A stretch of DNA of 32,865 bases, taken from NCBI GenBank assembly GCA_036564135.1, contig DATCLC010000098.1, positions 1 through 32,865 of the forward strand. The letters run 5' to 3'. Under the pieces are notes generated by a model. That model saw only the letters and a list, made by a program, of their open reading frames with translations. It searched no databases and had not been told where the DNA came from. The translations under genes and the position numbers were made by a program. Positions 30,824-32,865 of the stretch are shown here, piece by piece (position 1 is the stretch's first letter; every line of letters starts with the position of its first letter). Source of the stretch: RSA11 sp036564135 (GTDB lineage Bacteria; Actinomycetota; Thermoleophilia; Solirubrobacterales; 70-9).

Positions 30824-31624
30824 ATGGGCAAGGTGAGCTACGAGCGCCGCGCCGCCGCCGCCGTGCTCACGATCACGCGTCCCGAGCGCCGCAACGCCGT
30901 GGACGCCGACACCGCGCGGGCGCTGCGCGACGGCTACGAGCGCTTCGAGGCCGACGATGAGGCGCGGGTCCTCGTGCTCACGGGCGAGGGCCCCGAGGCG
31001 TTCTGCGCCGGGGCCGACCTGAAGGCGATCGCCGAGCGGGCGTCGGAGGAGGGAGTCTCAGCCGAGGGGCTCGACCGGTGGCTCGACGAGTTCCGCGACG
31101 GGCCGCTTGGCTTCACCCGGCTGACACCGAGCAAGCCGACGATCGCCGCGATCTCGGGCTGGTGCCTGGCCGGCGGGCTGGAGCTGGCGCTGTGGTGCGA
31201 CCTGCGGATCGCGACCGAGGACGCGAAGCTCGGCTTCACCGAGCGGCGCTTCGGCGTGCCGCTGATCGACGGCGGCACCCAGCGGCTGCCCCGGATCGTC
31301 GGCATGGGCCGCGCGCTGGAGATGATCCTCACCGGCCGGATCGTGGAGGCGCGCGAGGCGCTCGGCTGGGGCCTCGTGAACGAGGTGGTCCCCGGCGGGC
31401 GGCACCTGGACCGCGCCCTCGAGATCGCCGAGGGCCTGGCGGGCTTCCCGCAGACCACGATGCTCACCGACCGGCGCGCCGCGCTTGAGGGCGCGGGCCT
31501 GCCGCTCGACGAGGGGCTCGCCCTGGAGGCGCGGCTCGGGCGCGAGGCGCTCCAGGAGGCGATCCGCGGCGCGCAGAGGTTCGCGGCCGGCGAGGGCCGC
31601 GGCGGCGAGGGCGCGGGTGTCTAG
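30824..31624 (+). CDS. Enoyl-CoA hydratase/isomerase family protein (intact catalytic Glu pair)
   Basis: A 266-residue crotonase-fold enzyme. GGAGG at 30809-30813 precedes ATG 30824. Oxyanion-hole segments are AFCAGADLKAIAERA and ISGWCLAGGLELALWCDLRIA. Both catalytic glutamates are present with the canonical 20-residue separation, Glu120 (GGLELALW) and Glu140 (GFTERRFGVPL). GGTQRLPRIVG and ALEMILTGRIVEAREALGWGLVNEVV complete the family pattern. It is predicted to hydrate enoyl-CoA in fatty-acid or related degradation. The C-terminus is a Gly-rich tail. Likely co-transcribed with the HD-domain gene. Confidence 0.92.
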   Translation: MGKVSYERRAAAAVLTITRPERRNAVDADTARALRDGYERFEADDEARVLVLTGEGPEAFCAGADLKAIAERASEEGVSAEGLDRWLDEFRDGPLGFTRLTPSKPTIAAISGWCLAGGLELALWCDLRIATEDAKLGFTERRFGVPLIDGGTQRLPRIVGMGRALEMILTGRIVEAREALGWGLVNEVVPGGRHLDRALEIAEGLAGFPQTTMLTDRRAALEGAGLPLDEGLALEARLGREALQEAIRGAQRFAAGEGRGGEGAGV

Positions 31625-31645
31625 GGGACTAGGTTGCGCGCTGCG

Positions 31646-31900
31646 CTACGGCTGACGCAGCCGCTCGATCTCCTCGCGCACGCGCTCCTTGCGGTTCGCC
31701 ATCCGCTCCTGGATCGCGGAGGCGACGATCACGAAGACGGCGAAGAACGCCATGACGCCAAACGAGAAAAACGTGATCGTCTTGTCGTCGACGCGGCCGA
31801 GCAGGCCCTCGCCGTCGGCCGCGAATGCCGCCGGCGCGAAGGCGAGGAGCGCGATCACAGTGGCGCTCGCGAGGACTGCCCAACGGAACGTGCGCTTCAT
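31646..31900 (-). CDS. Small single-pass membrane protein
   Basis: An 84-residue protein. An N-terminal signal peptide (MKRTFRWAVLASATVIALLAF, possible cleavage near AFA-A) is followed by a short acidic outer loop, one membrane helix (ITFFSFGVMAFFAVFVIVASA) and a charged cytoplasmic tail (QERMANRKERVREEIERLRQP). Family not recognised. It resembles small accessory membrane proteins of actinobacteria. It lies convergent to crotonase 2, 21 bp away, and divergent from uppP. Confidence 0.75.
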   Translation of the reverse strand: MKRTFRWAVLASATVIALLAFAPAAFAADGEGLLGRVDDKTITFFSFGVMAFFAVFVIVASAIQERMANRKERVREEIERLRQP

Positions 31901-31962
31901 CGGCGTGAACTCTAGCTGGCGCGCGAGCGCAGCGCATCGGCCTGCGCGCGGCCCGCGACGAC

Positions 31963-31968
31963 TACCAT
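31963..31968 (+). promoter_or_regulatory. -10 box TACCAT, leaderless promoter candidate for uppP
   Basis: TACCAT ends 9 nt before the GTG at 31978, and no ribosome binding site is seen. Confidence 0.45.
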
Positions 31969-31977
31969 CGTCCGCTC

Positions 31978-32820
31978 GTGGACTGGCTGGAAGCGCTCCT
32001 GCTCGGCGTGGTCCAGGGACTCACCGAGTTCCTGCCGATCTCATCCTCCGGGCACCTCACCCTCGTTCCCTGGCTGCAGGACTACACGTTCCTGCGCGAG
32101 AACCCTGACTTCCACGCCATCTTCGACGTCGCCCTGCACTTCGGCACGCTGATCGGCGTCGTCGTCTATTTCCGGGGCGAGCTCCTGGCGATGGTCCGCG
32201 GGTTTTTCCGCAGCGTCCGCGCGCGGGCGATCGTCGACACCGACTCGCGCCTCGCCTGGGTGATCATCGTCGGCACAATCCCCGCGGTGATCGTCGGCGG
32301 GCTCGGCGAGGACTGGATCGACGACAACCTGGGCGAGCCCTGGATGATCGCCGTCCAGCTGATCGCCTTCGGCTTGCTGCTCGCCTGGGCCGACCGCCTG
32401 CCGCAGCGGCGCGAGGTGAGCTCGGTGACCCTCAAGAACGGTTTGTTCATCGGCGCCGCCCAGGCCCTCGCGCTCGCGCCCGGCACCTCGCGCTCCGGCG
32501 TGACGATCACAGCGGGGCGGTTCCTCGGGCTGACGCGCGACGCCGCCGCGCGCATCTCCTTCCTCCTGCTCGTCCCCGCGACCGCGGGCGCAGTGGTCGT
32601 CAAGGGCTACGACGCGCTCACGCAGGAGCTGCCCGACGGCGTCGTCGTCCCCATGATCGTGGGCGTGCTCGCCTCGGCGATCTCCGGCTACCTCGCGATC
32701 GCGGGGCTTTTGCGCTTCGTGCGCACCCGCAGCTACGACATCTTCGTCGTCTACCGGGTGGTCATCGGGATCGGGATCCTGGTCCTGATCGCGACGGGCG
32801 CGCGCGCGGCCACGTTCTGA
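31978..32820 (+). CDS. uppP: Undecaprenyl-diphosphatase UppP (BacA)
   Basis: A 280-residue inner-membrane enzyme that dephosphorylates undecaprenyl diphosphate to recycle the lipid carrier for peptidoglycan and confers bacitracin tolerance. It begins with GTG 31978 (VDWLEALLLGVVQGLTEFLP). The first motif is EFLPISSSGHL with Glu17 and the Ser/His cluster. The second is PGTSRSGVTITAGRFLGL with Arg172 as phosphate ligand, followed by AARISFLLLVPATAGA. Length and helix pattern are normal for the family. It lies near two other envelope-related genes (Rpf-like and SpoIIM-like), but as a separate unit. Confidence 0.96.
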   Translation: MDWLEALLLGVVQGLTEFLPISSSGHLTLVPWLQDYTFLRENPDFHAIFDVALHFGTLIGVVVYFRGELLAMVRGFFRSVRARAIVDTDSRLAWVIIVGTIPAVIVGGLGEDWIDDNLGEPWMIAVQLIAFGLLLAWADRLPQRREVSSVTLKNGLFIGAAQALALAPGTSRSGVTITAGRFLGLTRDAAARISFLLLVPATAGAVVVKGYDALTQELPDGVVVPMIVGVLASAISGYLAIAGLLRFVRTRSYDIFVVYRVVIGIGILVLIATGARAATF

Positions 32821-32865
32821 GGGCCCGCGGGCACGGGCGTGAGCCGGCGCGGGGCCGGCCCAGCC
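32821..32865. other. Right-edge GC-rich tail
   Basis: The last 45 bases hold short GC palindromes that could form the start of a terminator for uppP, but the structure is cut off by the window edge. Confidence 0.3.

Overview
The window is a GC-rich bacterial chromosome segment, probably from an actinobacterium of the Thermoleophilia/Solirubrobacterales type. That placement is an inference. It rests on the strong G/C codon bias, a resuscitation-promoting-factor (Rpf) domain protein, a SpoIIM-family protein, LpqY/SugABC-like sugar import, and about ten genes whose start codon lies 6-10 nt after a TANNNT-like -10 box, as expected for leaderless or near-leaderless mRNAs. No rRNA, tRNA, insertion sequence, phage gene or CRISPR array is visible.

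Layout. 1-738 has no convincing gene but carries a degenerate repeat that may once have coded on the minus strand. 739-4922 holds a secreted protein with two amidase-signature domains, the second without two of its three catalytic residues, and a small secreted protein. 5005-6327 is a minus-strand ArsR-SRPBCC-VOC operon behind a promoter with a 20-bp palindromic operator. 6503-10583 holds two tandem secreted M1 metallopeptidase paralogues, each with its own terminator. 10660-12703 is an ABC-2 exporter pair (ATPase plus permease) followed by a small basic orphan protein. 12712-15919 (minus) is a polar amino-acid ABC importer (binding lipoprotein, permease, ATPase) followed by an NmrA-like NAD(P)-binding protein. 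15963-19038 (minus) has an RDD membrane protein with 13-residue helical repeats, the RNA methyltransferase RlmN, a YeaQ/GlsB membrane protein and a metallophosphoesterase.

19147-23417 is a tightly packed sugar ABC import operon (lipoprotein, two permeases, MsmK/UgpC-type ATPase) with TGATG stop/start overlaps. 23502-25408 (minus) has an EamA transporter and a ParB/sulfiredoxin-fold protein. 25431-26411 is a PfkB sugar kinase. 26414-27292 (minus) is a MpaB/DUF2236 oxygenase-like protein. 27293-27766 is a long structured intergenic region with a perfect CRP-type palindrome ahead of an Rpf-like lytic transglycosylase (27767-28393). A SpoIIM-like membrane protein, two crotonases flanking an HD-domain phosphohydrolase, a small membrane protein and undecaprenyl-diphosphatase (uppP) complete the window.

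Most genes belong to known families. The least routine observations are the catalytically altered second amidase domain, the ArsR operator/promoter geometry, the CRP-like site and inverted-repeat structure ahead of the Rpf-like gene, the 13-residue repeats in the RDD protein, the recurrent leaderless-promoter pattern, and the minus-strand W-D-[RQ]-P-S repeat near the left edge.
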